A stretch of 64,000 bases of DNA, from assembly GCA_003602285.1 (NCBI GenBank), contig QZVU01000005.1, forward strand, positions 1 through 64,000, written 5' to 3'. The DNA comes from Arthrobacter frigidicola (GTDB taxonomy: Bacteria; Actinomycetota; Actinomycetes; Actinomycetales; Micrococcaceae). The notes below the pieces were generated by a model that was given only the letters and a program-made list of their open reading frames with translations, was not told the origin of the DNA and ran no database searches. Both the position numbers and the translations under genes were made by a program. Positions 35,013 to 46,456 of the stretch are shown here, one piece after another; the stretch's first letter is position 1; each line of letters begins with the position of its first letter.

Positions 35013-36995
35013 CTAAGCCGCGGTCGATGCCAGGGCCGCCTCGAGCCAGCGCAGGACCTCGGCACGCAGGTCCCGCGGCCCGGCCACGGCCGCCGCCCCG
35101 CCGAGCCCGGCGATGAGGCCGGGGAGCCAGGCCACCGAGCCGACCCGCAGTTCGGCGGCAAGGGAGCCCTCGCCCAGTTCCTCGGTCCGCAGGGCGTTGT
35201 ACTGGGCCGCGATCCACCGGGCGGGTTCCTTCAGCACCAACACGATGGTCCGGTCATCCGGCGAGGGGGTGTAGAGCCCTGTGGACGGTGCCGCGTTCGA
35301 GGGCGGCCCCGCCTCGCTGCCCCGGGTGACGGGCCGGTCGGTGAGGCGGACGTCCTGGATGCGGTCGAGCCGGAAGTTCCGGAACCCGGCGGAACCGATG
35401 CACCAGGCCTCCACATACCAGCGGTCGTCCTGGGAGAAGGCGCGGACCGGTTCGATGACCCGCTCGGTGATCTGGTCGCGGGCCGGCACGAGGTAGGACA
35501 TCTCCACCTGGACCCCGCGCCGGAGGGCCTCCTGGAACAGCTCCAGGTGGGGCTGCACCTCATCCTCGCTCAGCCGGGTCGCGACGACAGTGCCCATCCG
35601 GGCCGCATCGCCGGCCGCCGCGGTGAGCTTCGCCTGGGCCGTGGACAGGGCCGGATGGGCGGCAATGCCCGGCAGGTCCCGCAGCGCCTGGAGGCCGACG
35701 ATGAGGGTGCACGCCTCGTCCATCGCCAGGCGCACCGGCTGAGAGAGGTTCCGGGCGTTGCTCAGGTAGATCCTGCCGCCCTCGACGTCCACGTCCATCA
35801 ATCCGTCGGGGTAGTGGCGCGGACCGCTCACGAACAGCAGGTCGAGGTCGCGGGTGAGCTGGGCCTCGCTGACCTCGAACCGCTGCGCCGTCTCCTTGAG
35901 GTCGGCTCCAGGATGGGCCAACAGGTAGGGCACCAGGTCCAGCAGGCGCAGCAGATGGTCCTGGGCCGAGGATTTCCGGCGCGGCGCCGTCCCCTGGCCA
36001 CCGGTGAGCTCGACCTCCGGTGCGGTGCGGGCGGCGTCCAGGGCGCCGGTGAGCAGCTCACGCACCCGGGCGCCGAGCTCGGCCGGTTCGACGACGGAGG
36101 CGTTGGCGCCGAAGCCGGCGACCTCCGCGGCGAGGGCCGGCAGACCGGTGTAGGGGACGCGGAGTCGGTCCCAGTCCTCGCCGTGTTCGACGAGGATCGA
36201 CCCCCGGCGCACCCGCAGGATGTTGCAGGTGCCCGGGCGGACGAGCAGTTCGGCGGTCCCCTCGGCGTCGCGCCGGGTCAGTGAGGCCAGCGCCGCGTTG
36301 ATGTCGAAGGACTCGGGCGGCTCGAAGCCGCCTTCGCGCAGGGTTGGCGGTGACGTCATCCGGGACAGGCGGAAGAACCGTTCGGCCTGCCGGTCCGCGT
36401 CGAACCCGACAAGGTACCAGTGCCCGAACCGGGAGCCCATCCCCCACGGGCGTACCGTGCGTTTTTCCTCGCGTCCCGTGCTGGCTGCCCGGTAGGTGAA
36501 CGTGATGGTCCGGCGGGCGGCCATGGCGTGCCACACCTCGTCCCAGTACGGTTCGCTGGTGCGGATCCTCGGCTGGACGGGCAGCAGCGCGGGCGGCTCG
36601 GTGCCCGGGGTCCGCAGGCTGAGTTTCCGCATGGCCCGGGAGGCGGCGGAGTCGAGCGAGGCCGGGTCCCACATCCCCGCCGCGAGGCTGAGGAAGGTGT
36701 ACTCCTCGGCAGTGAAGGTCACCCCCGTGAGCTGGTACTCCTCGGCGTTGATGCGGTAGCGCTGCACCGTGTTGTCGGTCTCGAAGAGGGGATCCTCGCT
36801 GAAGGACTCAAGCGGAATGCCCTGCTCCCGCAGCATCGCCTTGTCCCGGTCGAAGAGCTTCTCCCGGGCCGCCGGCGTGGGCGCCTCACGGTACAGTTCG
36901 ATTTCCTCGAACAGCTCCTCCTTGCTGAAACCGCGTTTGCTGGACAGCAGCAGGATCACCAAGGTCAGGAGTCGTTCGGTTCGTTTTGCGGACAC
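35013..36995 (-). CDS. pafBC: PafB-PafC fusion, WYL-domain DNA-damage regulator
   Basis: 660 aa, twice the size of a single Paf regulator. Two copies of the same layout are seen. The first is a winged HTH (residues 1-60, SKRGFSKEELFEEIELY) and WYL domain (about 140-300, RFFRLSRM). The second is an HTH (335-395, LKETAQRFEVSEAQL) and WYL domain (480-640, RNFRLDRIQDVRL). In mycobacteria PafB and PafC form a heterodimer that activates LexA-independent DNA-damage genes; the natural fusion is known from Arthrobacter. GTG start with TAAGGT 7 nt upstream (leaderless). Confidence 0.93.
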   Translation of the reverse strand: MSAKRTERLLTLVILLLSSKRGFSKEELFEEIELYREAPTPAAREKLFDRDKAMLREQGIPLESFSEDPLFETDNTVQRYRINAEEYQLTGVTFTAEEYTFLSLAAGMWDPASLDSAASRAMRKLSLRTPGTEPPALLPVQPRIRTSEPYWDEVWHAMAARRTITFTYRAASTGREEKRTVRPWGMGSRFGHWYLVGFDADRQAERFFRLSRMTSPPTLREGGFEPPESFDINAALASLTRRDAEGTAELLVRPGTCNILRVRRGSILVEHGEDWDRLRVPYTGLPALAAEVAGFGANASVVEPAELGARVRELLTGALDAARTAPEVELTGGQGTAPRRKSSAQDHLLRLLDLVPYLLAHPGADLKETAQRFEVSEAQLTRDLDLLFVSGPRHYPDGLMDVDVEGGRIYLSNARNLSQPVRLAMDEACTLIVGLQALRDLPGIAAHPALSTAQAKLTAAAGDAARMGTVVATRLSEDEVQPHLELFQEALRRGVQVEMSYLVPARDQITERVIEPVRAFSQDDRWYVEAWCIGSAGFRNFRLDRIQDVRLTDRPVTRGSEAGPPSNAAPSTGLYTPSPDDRTIVLVLKEPARWIAAQYNALRTEELGEGSLAAELRVGSVAWLPGLIAGLGGAAAVAGPRDLRAEVLRWLEAALASTAA

Positions 36996-37002
36996 GGGAG
37001 TT

Positions 37003-37008
37003 ACCTTA
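37003..37008 (-). promoter_or_regulatory. -10 element of a leaderless start (pafBC)
   Basis: TAAGGT on the minus strand lies 7 nt before the GTG at 36995. Confidence 0.45.
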
Positions 37009-37109
37009 CCTGCCTCCGAACCGCCGCCCGACCAGCCCTTTCCCTGCCCGGAAACAGCACTGCCGCCCGGCGCCGGGGCGCGGGCGGCAGCTGCCGAAGG
37101 TGGAGAGGC

Positions 37110-37505
37110 TCAGCGCACGTCAAGCAGGTCGACGACGAAGATCAGGGATTCGTTCGGGCCGATCGCCGAGCCGGCGCCGCGGGCGCCGTAGGCAAGCTCG
37201 GAGGGGATCTCAAGCCGGCGGCGGCCGCCGACCTTCATGCCGAGCAGGCCCTGGTCCCAGCCCTGGATGACCTGACCGACGCCGACCTTGAAGTCGAGCG
37301 GTGCTCCGCGGTTCCAGGACGCGTCGAACTCCTCGCCGGTGGAAAACGCGACGCCGACGTAGTGGGTGGAGACGGTGTCCCCGGGCGTGGCCGCCTTGCC
37401 GTTGCCTTCAATGAGGTCCTCGATACCGAGTTCGGTGGGTGCGCCGTGGCTCGGGAAGTCGATCTCCGGCTTGGACCGGTCGAATTCGCGCTGTCCAAAT
37501 GACAT
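37110..37505 (-). CDS. FKBP-type peptidyl-prolyl isomerase (cytosolic)
   Basis: 131 aa from the ATG at 37505 behind AAGGAGAA. A single FKBP domain with VSTHYVGVAFSTGEEFDASW, VIQGWDQGLLGMKVGGRR and the closing NESLIFVVDLLDVR. All the usual aromatic pocket residues appear to be present. It has no signal sequence, unlike its upstream neighbour, so the two are probably a cytosolic/extracytoplasmic pair. Confidence 0.93.
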   Translation of the reverse strand: MSFGQREFDRSKPEIDFPSHGAPTELGIEDLIEGNGKAATPGDTVSTHYVGVAFSTGEEFDASWNRGAPLDFKVGVGQVIQGWDQGLLGMKVGGRRRLEIPSELAYGARGAGSAIGPNESLIFVVDLLDVR

Positions 37506-37543
37506 GGTTCTCCTTCGCAGGGTGGGGTGTTCGGGTGGTGCGG

Positions 37544-38482
37544 TTACTTGGCGGCGGCCTTGCCGGTGATCTCCACGAAGAACACGAGCGTGCCGGAGGG
37601 GCGGCCCTCGGGTGCCGGGTCGCCGTAGCCCCAAGCGCCGGGGATGACCAGCAGGACCTGTGAGCCGACCTTCTGGCCGGCGAGGCCCTTGGTCCAGCCC
37701 TCGATGACGCCGGTCAGCGGGAACTCAGCGGGCTCGCCGCGCTCGAAGCTCGAGTCGAACTGCTCGCCGTCCTCCCAGCGCCAGCCGCTGTAGTTGGCAG
37801 TGATCGTGTCGGACTCGGCGACGACCTCGCCGTCGCCCTCCTTGAGGACCTTCACCACGAGGTCCTTGGACGGCTCGTTGTCGGGGATGGTGACCTCGGG
37901 CGCGCCGTCCTTGGCGAACTTGAAGGTGGGCAGCTTGCCCTCGTCGTCAAGCTTGCTGACGTCCTCGGGGGAAAGGATCTTGGGCTCCGGGGCGGGGTCC
38001 TTGGCGGAGATGATCTTCAGGACCACCAGCTGCTGCGGAGTGGCCTCCTGGCCTTCGGCGGGTTCCTCGATCGGGCGGGTGTACCCGATCTGGGCACCGA
38101 CCTTGGTGCCGACCAGGACCTCGTACAGTTCGGCGTCCTGCTCCTTGAGCGTGTCGTCAACGGGCAGCGGCTGAGGCTGGCCGCCTTCGTAGGTGTCGCC
38201 GAGCTTGCTGCCGTCCTCGGCATTGAAGAACGCGGCGTTGAAGGTGATCTGCTGGCCGGCCTTGATGGCCTTGCCGTCGCCCTCGACGAGGGTCTTCACG
38301 GCGGGAGCGGTGACCTTCAGGGGCGTGTCGAACTCGACCTTGGGGGCCTTCTTGTCACTGCCGCCGCTGACGGTGACCGACTCGAAGACGTCGGCGTCAC
38401 CGGCCGACTTCCCGGTCGACGCGCCACCGCATGCGGTGAGCGCGAGCAGGAGGGGCAGGAGGAACAAAAGTATCCGTCGCAC
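37544..38482 (-). CDS. Lipoprotein with two FKBP-like domains
   Basis: 312 aa from a GTG at 38482. A lipoprotein signal peptide ends in the lipobox LTAC (Cys18). The C-terminal 110 residues are an FKBP domain (ITANYSGWRWEDGEQFDSSF, VIEGWTKGLAGQKVGSQV, PSGTLVFFVEI). A central region (residues 60-155) looks like a second, degenerate FKBP-like domain (GKAIKAGQQITFNAAFF, LVGTKVGAQIGYT). It probably folds exported proteins on the outer face of the membrane. It sits between pafA and the cytosolic FKBP. Confidence 0.88.
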   Translation of the reverse strand: MRRILLFLLPLLLALTACGGASTGKSAGDADVFESVTVSGGSDKKAPKVEFDTPLKVTAPAVKTLVEGDGKAIKAGQQITFNAAFFNAEDGSKLGDTYEGGQPQPLPVDDTLKEQDAELYEVLVGTKVGAQIGYTRPIEEPAEGQEATPQQLVVLKIISAKDPAPEPKILSPEDVSKLDDEGKLPTFKFAKDGAPEVTIPDNEPSKDLVVKVLKEGDGEVVAESDTITANYSGWRWEDGEQFDSSFERGEPAEFPLTGVIEGWTKGLAGQKVGSQVLLVIPGAWGYGDPAPEGRPSGTLVFFVEITGKAAAK

Positions 38483-38609
38483 AGAACTTCTTTCGCAGGA
38501 GTTGTCGGTAGTTCAGGCAGCGCCCATCCGGACGGGCATCTTCAAGCCTAACGGTTTCCGGGCGGCGTTTTCTCCCCCGGCCCGCACCCCGCGGTGCCCG
38601 CCGGTGTGT

Positions 38610-39971
38610 TCAGAGGTGCTCGAGGAGGGCCTCGACCCGCTCATCGACCGATTTGAAGGGGTCCTTGCAGAGGATGGTCTGCTGGGCCCGGTCGTTGAGT
38701 TTCAGGTGGACCCAGTCCACGGTGTAGTCGCGGTTTGCTTCCTTGGCCCGCCGCACGAACTCCCCGCGCAGCCGCGCCCGGGTGGTCTGCGGCGGGGTGT
38801 CGACGGCCTCCTTGACGACAACGTCGTCGACCACCCGCAGCGCCTCCCCCCGGGCCTGGAGCAGGAAGAACAGGCCCCGGCTGCGGGAGATGTCGTGGTA
38901 GGTCAGATCGAGCTGCGACACCCGGGCGGAGTCGAGTTCGACCCCGTTGCGCTCCATGTACCGGTCGACGAGCTTCTTCTTGATCGCCCAGTCCACTTCC
39001 CGGTCGATCGCCGAGGTGTCCCCCGTCTCGATCGCGTCGAGGGTGCGCTCCCACAGGCTCAGCACCGCCGGGACGTGCGCGTGGTGCGCACCGTTCGTGT
39101 CAACGAAGGCGCGGGCCCGGGCGAGGTACTCCCGCTGCATGTCCAGGGCGGTGATATGGCGTCCGTTGGCGAGCTTCAGCAGCTGCCGGCCCGAGAGGTC
39201 GTGGGAGATCTCCCGGATGCTGCGGATCGGGTTCTCGAGGCGGAAGTCACGCATCATGGCCCCGGCTTCGACCATGCGCAGGATCAGGTCGACGGAGCCG
39301 ATCTTCAGGCGGGTCGTCGTCTCGGACATGTTGGAATCCCCGGCGATGATGTGGAGCCGGCGGAAGAATTCGGCATCGGCGTGCGGTTCGTCGCGGGTGT
39401 TGATGATGGGCCGGGACCGGGTGGTGGCGGAGGAGATTCCCTCCCAGAGGTGGTCGGCGCGCTGCGAGAACGCGTAAAGGGAGCCGTTCTGGGTCTTGAG
39501 CACCTTGCCGGCGCCGACGAGGAGCTGCCGGGTGACGAGGAACGGGATGAGGATGTCGGCGAGCCGGCCGAACTCGAGCTTGCGCGGAATGAGGTAGTTC
39601 TCGTGGCTGCCGTAGGAGTTTCCGGCCGAATCGGTGTTGTTCTTGAACAGGTAGATATTGCCGTTGTAGCCCTCCTGCCCGAGCTTGCGCTGGGCCTCGA
39701 CCACGAGGTCCTCGAGGATCAGCTCGCCGGCGCGGTCCTGGGCGATCAGCTGCGCCAGGTCGTCGCATTCGGCCGTGGCATACTCCGGGTGCGATCCCAC
39801 ATCGAGGTAGAGCCGTGACCCGTTGGTCAGGAACACATTGGAGGACCGCCCCCAGCTGACGACCTTCCGGAAGAGATATCGAGCCACCTCCTCGGGCGAG
39901 AGGGGCCGCGAGTTGGGCCCCGAGTAGGAGATGCCGAACTCAGTTTCGATGCCGAAGATACGCCGGTCCAT
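38610..39971 (-). CDS. pafA: Pup-protein ligase PafA
   Basis: 453 aa glutamine-synthetase-fold ligase. The ATP/Mg motif IFGIETEFG begins at residue 5, and the catalytic Asp region is [16 protein letters not shown] near residue 55. [19 protein letters not shown] and a C-terminal domain ending in VEALLEHL follow. It couples the deamidated C-terminal Glu of Pup to substrate lysines. Its ATG overlaps the prcA stop (TAATG), so translation is coupled. Confidence 0.97.
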   Translation of the reverse strand: MDRRIFGIETEFGISYSGPNSRPLSPEEVARYLFRKVVSWGRSSNVFLTNGSRLYLDVGSHPEYATAECDDLAQLIAQDRAGELILEDLVVEAQRKLGQEGYNGNIYLFKNNTDSAGNSYGSHENYLIPRKLEFGRLADILIPFLVTRQLLVGAGKVLKTQNGSLYAFSQRADHLWEGISSATTRSRPIINTRDEPHADAEFFRRLHIIAGDSNMSETTTRLKIGSVDLILRMVEAGAMMRDFRLENPIRSIREISHDLSGRQLLKLANGRHITALDMQREYLARARAFVDTNGAHHAHVPAVLSLWERTLDAIETGDTSAIDREVDWAIKKKLVDRYMERNGVELDSARVSQLDLTYHDISRSRGLFFLLQARGEALRVVDDVVVKEAVDTPPQTTRARLRGEFVRRAKEANRDYTVDWVHLKLNDRAQQTILCKDPFKSVDERVEALLEHL

Positions 39972-40696
39972 TAGACAGGGCTTTCCCGAGAGGTGAGCAT
40001 GGTTTCGAGTTCAGGGATGCCGATGCGCCGGAACGCCCGGTGGGTGCCGCGGGCCACCTCCGGGTCGCGGTCGAGCACCGCCACTTCAAGCGATTCCGGC
40101 CCCAGCTGCGGGCCGGCGCCCGTTGAGCCGTCCCGCCGCAGCGAGTGCACCGCGGCGCGGACGGCCTGCGGGAAGTCGAGGTCCTCGGAGAAGCTGCTGC
40201 GCAGCACCTCCACCACTGCCTCCGCCGCGCCGCCCATCACGACGAACCCCTTTTCGTCGGCGATCGACCCGTCGAAGGTGAGGCGGTACAGGTGGTCCGC
40301 GGCGGGCTGCTCCCCCACCTCGGCGACCACCAGTTCGACCTCGAACGGCTTGCTTTCGGCGGTGAAGACGGCGCCGAGGCTCTGGGCGTACACGCTGGCC
40401 AGGCCGCGGGCGGTGACGTCTTCGCGGTCGTAGGAGTAGCCCCGGACGTCGGCGTATCGGATGCCGGCCTGCCTCAGGCTCTCGAACTCGTTGTACTTCC
40501 CCACGGCGGCGAAGGCGATGCGGTCGTAGATCTCACCGAGCTTGTGCAGCGACGGCGACGGGTTCTCGGCGACCAGGGCAATGCCGTCGCGGCAGCTGAG
40601 CACGATGACCGAGCGGCCGCGGCCGATCCCCTTCCGCGCGAAGTCGGCGCGGTCCCGCATGAGCTGCTCTGGCGATACGTAGAACTGCTGGGTCAT
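39971..40696 (-). CDS. prcA: 20S proteasome alpha subunit
   Basis: 241 aa. The alpha-type N-terminus [23 protein letters not shown] is the gating region, and [20 protein letters not shown] is conserved. It forms the outer rings that dock ARC. The start at 40696 lies 3 nt after the prcB stop. It is followed by the overlapping pafA start. Confidence 0.96.
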   Translation of the reverse strand: MTQQFYVSPEQLMRDRADFARKGIGRGRSVIVLSCRDGIALVAENPSPSLHKLGEIYDRIAFAAVGKYNEFESLRQAGIRYADVRGYSYDREDVTARGLASVYAQSLGAVFTAESKPFEVELVVAEVGEQPAADHLYRLTFDGSIADEKGFVVMGGAAEAVVEVLRSSFSEDLDFPQAVRAAVHSLRRDGSTGAGPQLGPESLEVAVLDRDPEVARGTHRAFRRIGIPELETMLTSRESPV

Positions 40697-40699
40697 GGT

Positions 40700-41524
40700 C
40701 TAGGCCTCCCGTCCTGCAATGGAGCGGCTTGCGATGACATTCCGCGCCGTCCTCTCAAGTTCCCGGTCCGGAATCCGCCGCGTGCCCGCACTGTTGACGG
40801 TGTACACGACCGGCCACAGCTCGCGGACGACGTCGGGCCCGCCGGTGGCCGAGTCGTCGTCGGCGGCGTCGTACAGCGCCTCGACCGCCACCTGCACCGC
40901 GGAGGCTTCGTCGAGGTTCGGCTTCCACAGCTTCTTCAACGATCCGCGCGCAAACGCCGAGCCCGAGCCGACGCTGTGGTGCTCCTGTTCCTCATACCGA
41001 CCGCCGGTGACGTCGAAGGAGAAGAGCCGGCCTTCATGGCGGCTGGTGTCGTAGCCGGCGAAGAGGGGCACGACGGCGAGCCCCTGCAGCGCCATGGGAA
41101 GGTTCTGCCGGACCATGGCGGCCAGCCGGTTGGCCTTTCCGTCGAGGCTCATGCGGGTGCCTTCGATCTTCTCGTAGTGTTCGAGTTCGACCTGGAACAG
41201 GCGGGTCAGGTCAAGGGCGATCCCGGCGGTGCCGGCGATGCCGAGCACCGAGAACATGTCGGCCGGAAAGACCTTCTCGATGTGCCGGCTGGCAATGACG
41301 TTGCCCATGGTGGCCCGGCGGTCCCCCGCCATCAGCACCCCACCGGCGAAGGTCAGCGACACGATCGTCGTTGCGTGCGGGGCGAGGGCCGGGCCGGCGC
41401 CGGAGGCCGGGAAGTCAACGCGGCTGCGTGAAGCCAGCAGGTCGGGGTGATGGCGCCCGAGATGGTCCGAGAACGACGTCGATGCCGCCCGGGCGACCGC
41501 TGCTGCAGCTTCTTCCGGCATCAT
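40700..41524 (-). CDS. prcB: 20S proteasome beta subunit
   Basis: 274 aa. A 51-residue propeptide precedes the catalytic Thr52 in [13 protein letters not shown], which becomes the N-terminus after autoprocessing. The conserved catalytic Asp/Lys segment [10 protein letters not shown] (Asp near residue 68) follows. An AAAGGC lies just before the ATG. It forms the proteolytic rings of the core particle. Confidence 0.96.
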   Translation of the reverse strand: MMPEEAAAAVARAASTSFSDHLGRHHPDLLASRSRVDFPASGAGPALAPHATTIVSLTFAGGVLMAGDRRATMGNVIASRHIEKVFPADMFSVLGIAGTAGIALDLTRLFQVELEHYEKIEGTRMSLDGKANRLAAMVRQNLPMALQGLAVVPLFAGYDTSRHEGRLFSFDVTGGRYEEQEHHSVGSGSAFARGSLKKLWKPNLDEASAVQVAVEALYDAADDDSATGGPDVVRELWPVVYTVNSAGTRRIPDRELERTARNVIASRSIAGREA

Positions 41525-41529
41525 TGCCT

Positions 41530-41733
41530 TTACTGTCCACCCTTCTGGACGAAGCCCCTCACGAACTCTTCGGCGTTGGACTCAAGCACCCCGTCAATTT
41601 CGTCAAGCAGGTCGTCGACGCCCTGGGTTTCCGCGGTGTCCGAGGCGGAGGCGGGAGCGGCGGGAGGCTCCGCCGGGGTTTCTTCCTGCTCCTCGCTGCG
41701 TGTGCCTGTGGCCTTGTGATCCTGTGTTGCCAT
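41530..41733 (-). CDS. pup: Prokaryotic ubiquitin-like protein Pup
   Basis: 67 aa from the ATG at 41733 (MATQDHK), chosen for GAAGG 9 nt upstream; an ATG three codons earlier is possible. The disordered N-terminal half is rich in Glu, Ala and Pro. The helix that binds the ARC coiled coil is [20 protein letters not shown]. The C-terminus is Gly-Gly-Gln, so Dop must deamidate it before PafA can use it. It lies between dop and prcB. Confidence 0.97.
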   Translation of the reverse strand: MATQDHKATGTRSEEQEETPAEPPAAPASASDTAETQGVDDLLDEIDGVLESNAEEFVRGFVQKGGQ

Positions 41734-41766
41734 GATGAGCACCCTTCGGTTTCGGTTCTGCTGCTT

Positions 41767-43413
41767 CTATGGTGCCACGCGCTGTTCCGGCCCGCTCAAC
41801 AATCGGGTGAGGAAGTCTTCGGCGGTGGCGGATTCCTGAAAAAGCCTCTCGGTGAGCTGCGCGGTGCCGCGCAGCGGCTCCCGCGTCTGTACCCGTTGAA
41901 GCCGGTTCTGCGAGGGAATTTCGAAGATGATCGAGTCCCAGCTGGCCCCGACAACCTCCGCGGGGAAGTTGGCAATGCACTTGCCCCGGAAGTAGGCGCG
42001 CGTGTCCCGCGGCGGCTCGGCGACCGCACGCTCCACCTGCGCCGGGGTGACCAGCAGTTCGACCTGCCCGCGCTGGGCCAGCCGGTGGTAGATCCCCTTG
42101 CTGGGCCGCAGGTCGGCGTACTGGAGGTCGACCAGGGCGAGCCGGTGATTGTCCCAGCCGACCGAGTCGCGGTCGCGGTAGGCCTGCAGGATCTTCAGCT
42201 TCGCGACCCAGTCGACGGAGGCCGCAGCGTCCATCGGGTCGCGCCGGAGCACCCCGATCAGCGTCCCCCACCGGTCCAGCACGTCCCGGGTCTGTGGATC
42301 GGCGCCGCCGGCGCAGGCCGCGGCGGCGGCGTCGTAGTACATCTCCTGGAGGTCCAGCGCCGTGACCTGCCGCCCGTCGGCGAGCCGCACCGTGCTCTGC
42401 AGCGACGGGTCGTGGCTGATGTCCTGGAGGGCGTGGACGGGCTCGGCGAGTTCGGGCACCGGGCACAGGTCCCGTTCGATGAGCGAGAGCACCAGGGAGG
42501 TGGTGCCCAGCTTCAGGTAGTTGGACACCTCGTTGAGGTTCGCGTCGCCGATGATGACATGGAGCCTCCGGTACTTCTCGGCCACCGCGTGGGGTTCGTC
42601 ACGGGTGTTGATGATGGGCCGGCGGACCGTGGTCTCCAGCCCGATCTCGTTCTCGAAGAAGTCGGCCCGTTGGCTGATCTGGAAGCCGGGCCGCTGGTGG
42701 GTGGCACCGATGCCGATCCGGCCCGCCCCGCACAGCACCTGCCGGGAGACGAAGAAGGGAATCAGTGCCGCGGCGAGGTTCCCGAAGGGGACGCTGCGGG
42801 GCACGAGGTAGTTCTCGTGCGACCCGTAGGAGACGCCCTTGTTGTCGGTGTTGTTCTTATAGAGATGGACGGGTGAGAAGCCCGGGGTGCCGGCGATACG
42901 CTCCATGGCCGCAAGCGCCACCCGGTCCCCGGCCCGGTCCCACAGGACGGCGTCGAGGGGATTGGTCACCTCCGGGCTCGAGTATTCGGGGTGCGCATGG
43001 TCCACATAGAGGCGGGCACCGTTGTTGAGCACCAGGTTCATCAGCACCGCGGTGTCCTGCGGGTCGGCGCCCTCGGCCAGCGCCACCTGCTCGGCCGTCA
43101 GCACGGGCGGCTCGTCCGTCAGCTGCGAGGGATGGGCCGACCCCCGGTCAACGAGCCAGCCCCTCGCGTCGGTCAGAGGCGCTTCGTCGGTGTAGTCCCA
43201 CCGCGTGCCGGCGAGGTTGCCGAGGCCCTCGCGCAGCGTCGCGGCGTAGGCGTTGACCACCTGGGAGGAGAGCATCGTGGGATTCGCCGCGGGCAGTCCC
43301 GGGGCGATGATGCCGTATTCGGTTTCCGTACCCATGACCCGGTGCACCGACACCCCTCCCGTGGATTCCGGCCCGACCGGGGCCATCCGGTCCACTCCTC
43401 CGGTTGGGATCAT
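41767..43413 (-). CDS. dop: Pup deamidase/depupylase Dop
   Basis: 548 aa. The PafA-like fold starts with [13 protein letters not shown] (about residue 27) and has the catalytic Asp region [15 protein letters not shown]. It is longer than PafA because of the Dop loop. NGARLYV and [15 protein letters not shown] are conserved. It deamidates Pup and removes Pup from substrates. The ATG at 43413 overlaps the arc stop as ATGA, which supports this start. Confidence 0.95.
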   Translation of the reverse strand: MIPTGGVDRMAPVGPESTGGVSVHRVMGTETEYGIIAPGLPAANPTMLSSQVVNAYAATLREGLGNLAGTRWDYTDEAPLTDARGWLVDRGSAHPSQLTDEPPVLTAEQVALAEGADPQDTAVLMNLVLNNGARLYVDHAHPEYSSPEVTNPLDAVLWDRAGDRVALAAMERIAGTPGFSPVHLYKNNTDNKGVSYGSHENYLVPRSVPFGNLAAALIPFFVSRQVLCGAGRIGIGATHQRPGFQISQRADFFENEIGLETTVRRPIINTRDEPHAVAEKYRRLHVIIGDANLNEVSNYLKLGTTSLVLSLIERDLCPVPELAEPVHALQDISHDPSLQSTVRLADGRQVTALDLQEMYYDAAAAACAGGADPQTRDVLDRWGTLIGVLRRDPMDAAASVDWVAKLKILQAYRDRDSVGWDNHRLALVDLQYADLRPSKGIYHRLAQRGQVELLVTPAQVERAVAEPPRDTRAYFRGKCIANFPAEVVGASWDSIIFEIPSQNRLQRVQTREPLRGTAQLTERLFQESATAEDFLTRLLSGPEQRVAP

Positions 43414-45173
43414 AGATACTGGCCGGTGTTTGCCGCCGTCTCGATGGCCTTGCCCGGTTCCTGCCCGGCCTTGCCCTGGACGATGGTGCGGATGTAGGTG
43501 ATCCGCTCCCCCTTCTTGCCCGAGATCCTTGCCCAGTCGTCAGGGTTGGTGGTGTTGGGCATGTCCTCGTGCTCGCGGAACTCGTCGACGACCGCACGCA
43601 TGAAGTGCTCGATGCGCAGCCCCTTGCTTCCCTCGAGCAGCAGGTCCTTGATCGCGTACTTCTTGGCGCGGTCGACGACGTTCTGGATGACCGCCCCGGA
43701 GTTGAAGTCCTTGAAGTAAAGCATCTCGGTATCGCCGTTGGCGTAGGTCACCTCGAGGTACTCGTTCGACTTCTCGGTCGAGTACATCTTCTCGACGGTG
43801 CGCCGGATCATCTCCTGCACGGTGACGGCCACGTTCCCGCCGTGTTCGGCCAGGTCGTCTGCGTGCAGCGGCAGGTCCTCGGTGATGTACTTCGCGAAGA
43901 TCTCGGCCGCCCCCTCGGCGTCCGGGCGGTGGATCTTGATCTTCACATCGAGCCGTCCCGGCCGCAGGATCGCCGGATCGATCATGTCCTCGCGGTTCGA
44001 GGCACCGATCACGATGACGTTCTCAAGCTTCTCCACGCCGTCGATCTCGCTGAGCAGCTGCGGGACGATCGTGGTCTCGACGTCGGAGGACACCCCGGTG
44101 CCGCGGGTGCGGAACAGGGAGTCCATCTCATCGAAGAACACCACGACGGGGCTGCCGTCTGAGGCCTTCTCCCGCGCGCGGGCGAAGATCAGCCGGATGT
44201 GGCGCTCGGTCTCCCCCACATACTTGTCGAGCAGTTCGGGGCCCTTGATGTTGAGGAAGTAGCTGCGGACCTGCTCCGTGCCGGCGCGTTCTGCGGCGCG
44301 GGCGGCAAGCGAACTGGCCACTGCCTTGGCGATCAGGGTCTTGCCGCAGCCGGGAGGCCCGTACAGCAGGATCCCCTTGGGCGGCTTCAGCCCGTGCTCG
44401 CGGTAGAGGTCGGGGTGGAGGAAGGGCAGTTCGACGGCGTCGCGGATCTGCTCAATCTGCGGCCCAAGCCCGCCGATGTCCTCGTAGCCGATATCGGGGA
44501 CCTCCTCGAGCACGAGGTTCTCCACCTCGCTGCGGGCCACTTTCTCCAGCCCGTACCCTGACTTCGTGTCGACGGCCAGCGCATCACCGACGCGGATGCG
44601 CTGGGACTGCAGCGGCCCGCTGAGCCGGATGACCCGCTCGTCGTCGGTGCGGCCCACGACGAGCGCGCGGTCCTTGCCGAGCAGTTCCTTCACCGTTACG
44701 ATCTCCCCGGCCCGCTCGTAGCCGAGGGCGGCCACGATGGTCAGTGACTCGTTGAGGAGCACCTCCTGGCCCGGGGACAGCTGGCGGACGTTGATCAGCG
44801 GGCTCACGGTCACCCGCAGCTTCCGGCCGGACTGCAGAATGTCCGCGGTGTCCTGCACCGTGGCCTGGGTGGTGGTTCCCGGTTCGGCGGGCTGCTGGAC
44901 GTTCACCTGGATCACCGTGGCGAAGCTGAAGGGCGCCGCGCCCTCCTTTTCAAGTGCGGCTTTCAGCCTCACGATCTCGGTCCGCGCCGCCTCGAGGGCT
45001 CCGACGAGCCGGGCATTGTTCTGCGTGGCCGTCGCCAACTGCCTGTCGATGTACCGAAGCTTGTCCCGCAGCACATTCAGCTGCCGCTGGACCACTGAGT
45101 TCTCCGCAGCCGCGGCGGAGTGGTGCTGGCCGGTCCGGTCGGGTTGGGAAGCGTAGTCTTCAGAGTCCGACAT
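43410..45173 (-). CDS. arc: Proteasome-associated AAA ATPase ARC (Mpa)
   Basis: 587 aa. An N-terminal coiled coil (residues 20-80) binds Pup, and two OB folds follow (to about 240). The AAA domain has Walker A GPPGCGKT near residue 270 and Walker [13 protein letters not shown]. The C-terminal GQYL tail docks into the 20S core. It unfolds pupylated proteins. A near-perfect LexA-type box overlaps the presumed -10 upstream of this gene. The stop overlaps the dop start. Confidence 0.97.
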   Translation of the reverse strand: MSDSEDYASQPDRTGQHHSAAAAENSVVQRQLNVLRDKLRYIDRQLATATQNNARLVGALEAARTEIVRLKAALEKEGAAPFSFATVIQVNVQQPAEPGTTTQATVQDTADILQSGRKLRVTVSPLINVRQLSPGQEVLLNESLTIVAALGYERAGEIVTVKELLGKDRALVVGRTDDERVIRLSGPLQSQRIRVGDALAVDTKSGYGLEKVARSEVENLVLEEVPDIGYEDIGGLGPQIEQIRDAVELPFLHPDLYREHGLKPPKGILLYGPPGCGKTLIAKAVASSLAARAAERAGTEQVRSYFLNIKGPELLDKYVGETERHIRLIFARAREKASDGSPVVVFFDEMDSLFRTRGTGVSSDVETTIVPQLLSEIDGVEKLENVIVIGASNREDMIDPAILRPGRLDVKIKIHRPDAEGAAEIFAKYITEDLPLHADDLAEHGGNVAVTVQEMIRRTVEKMYSTEKSNEYLEVTYANGDTEMLYFKDFNSGAVIQNVVDRAKKYAIKDLLLEGSKGLRIEHFMRAVVDEFREHEDMPNTTNPDDWARISGKKGERITYIRTIVQGKAGQEPGKAIETAANTGQYL

Positions 45174-45198
45174 ATCGTGTCGCCACCTTCACTCGGCA

Positions 45199-45214
45199 TT
45201 GAACTATAGTTCGA
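45199..45214. promoter_or_regulatory. LexA/SOS-type box over the arc -10 region
   Basis: TTGAACTATAGTTCGA matches the actinobacterial SOS box TCGAAC-N4-GTTCGA at 11 of 12 fixed positions; only the second base differs. It lies 26-41 bp before the arc start. The minus-strand hexamer TATAGT (45208-45203) inside it would be the -10, so bound LexA would block arc transcription. Confidence 0.55.
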
Positions 45215-45279
45215 CCATAGCGCAGGACCGGCGGCAAATGCCCGCATCGTTGCCTAATTGTGGCGGGCGCACGAACCCC

Positions 45280-46386
<1,107 letters not shown>

Positions 46387-46456
46387 TCAGGAAGTCCTTT
46401 GGTTCGTGTCGGGCGGGGTCGGTGTCGGGTGGGATAGAGGTGGGGCGGAGTCCGCG

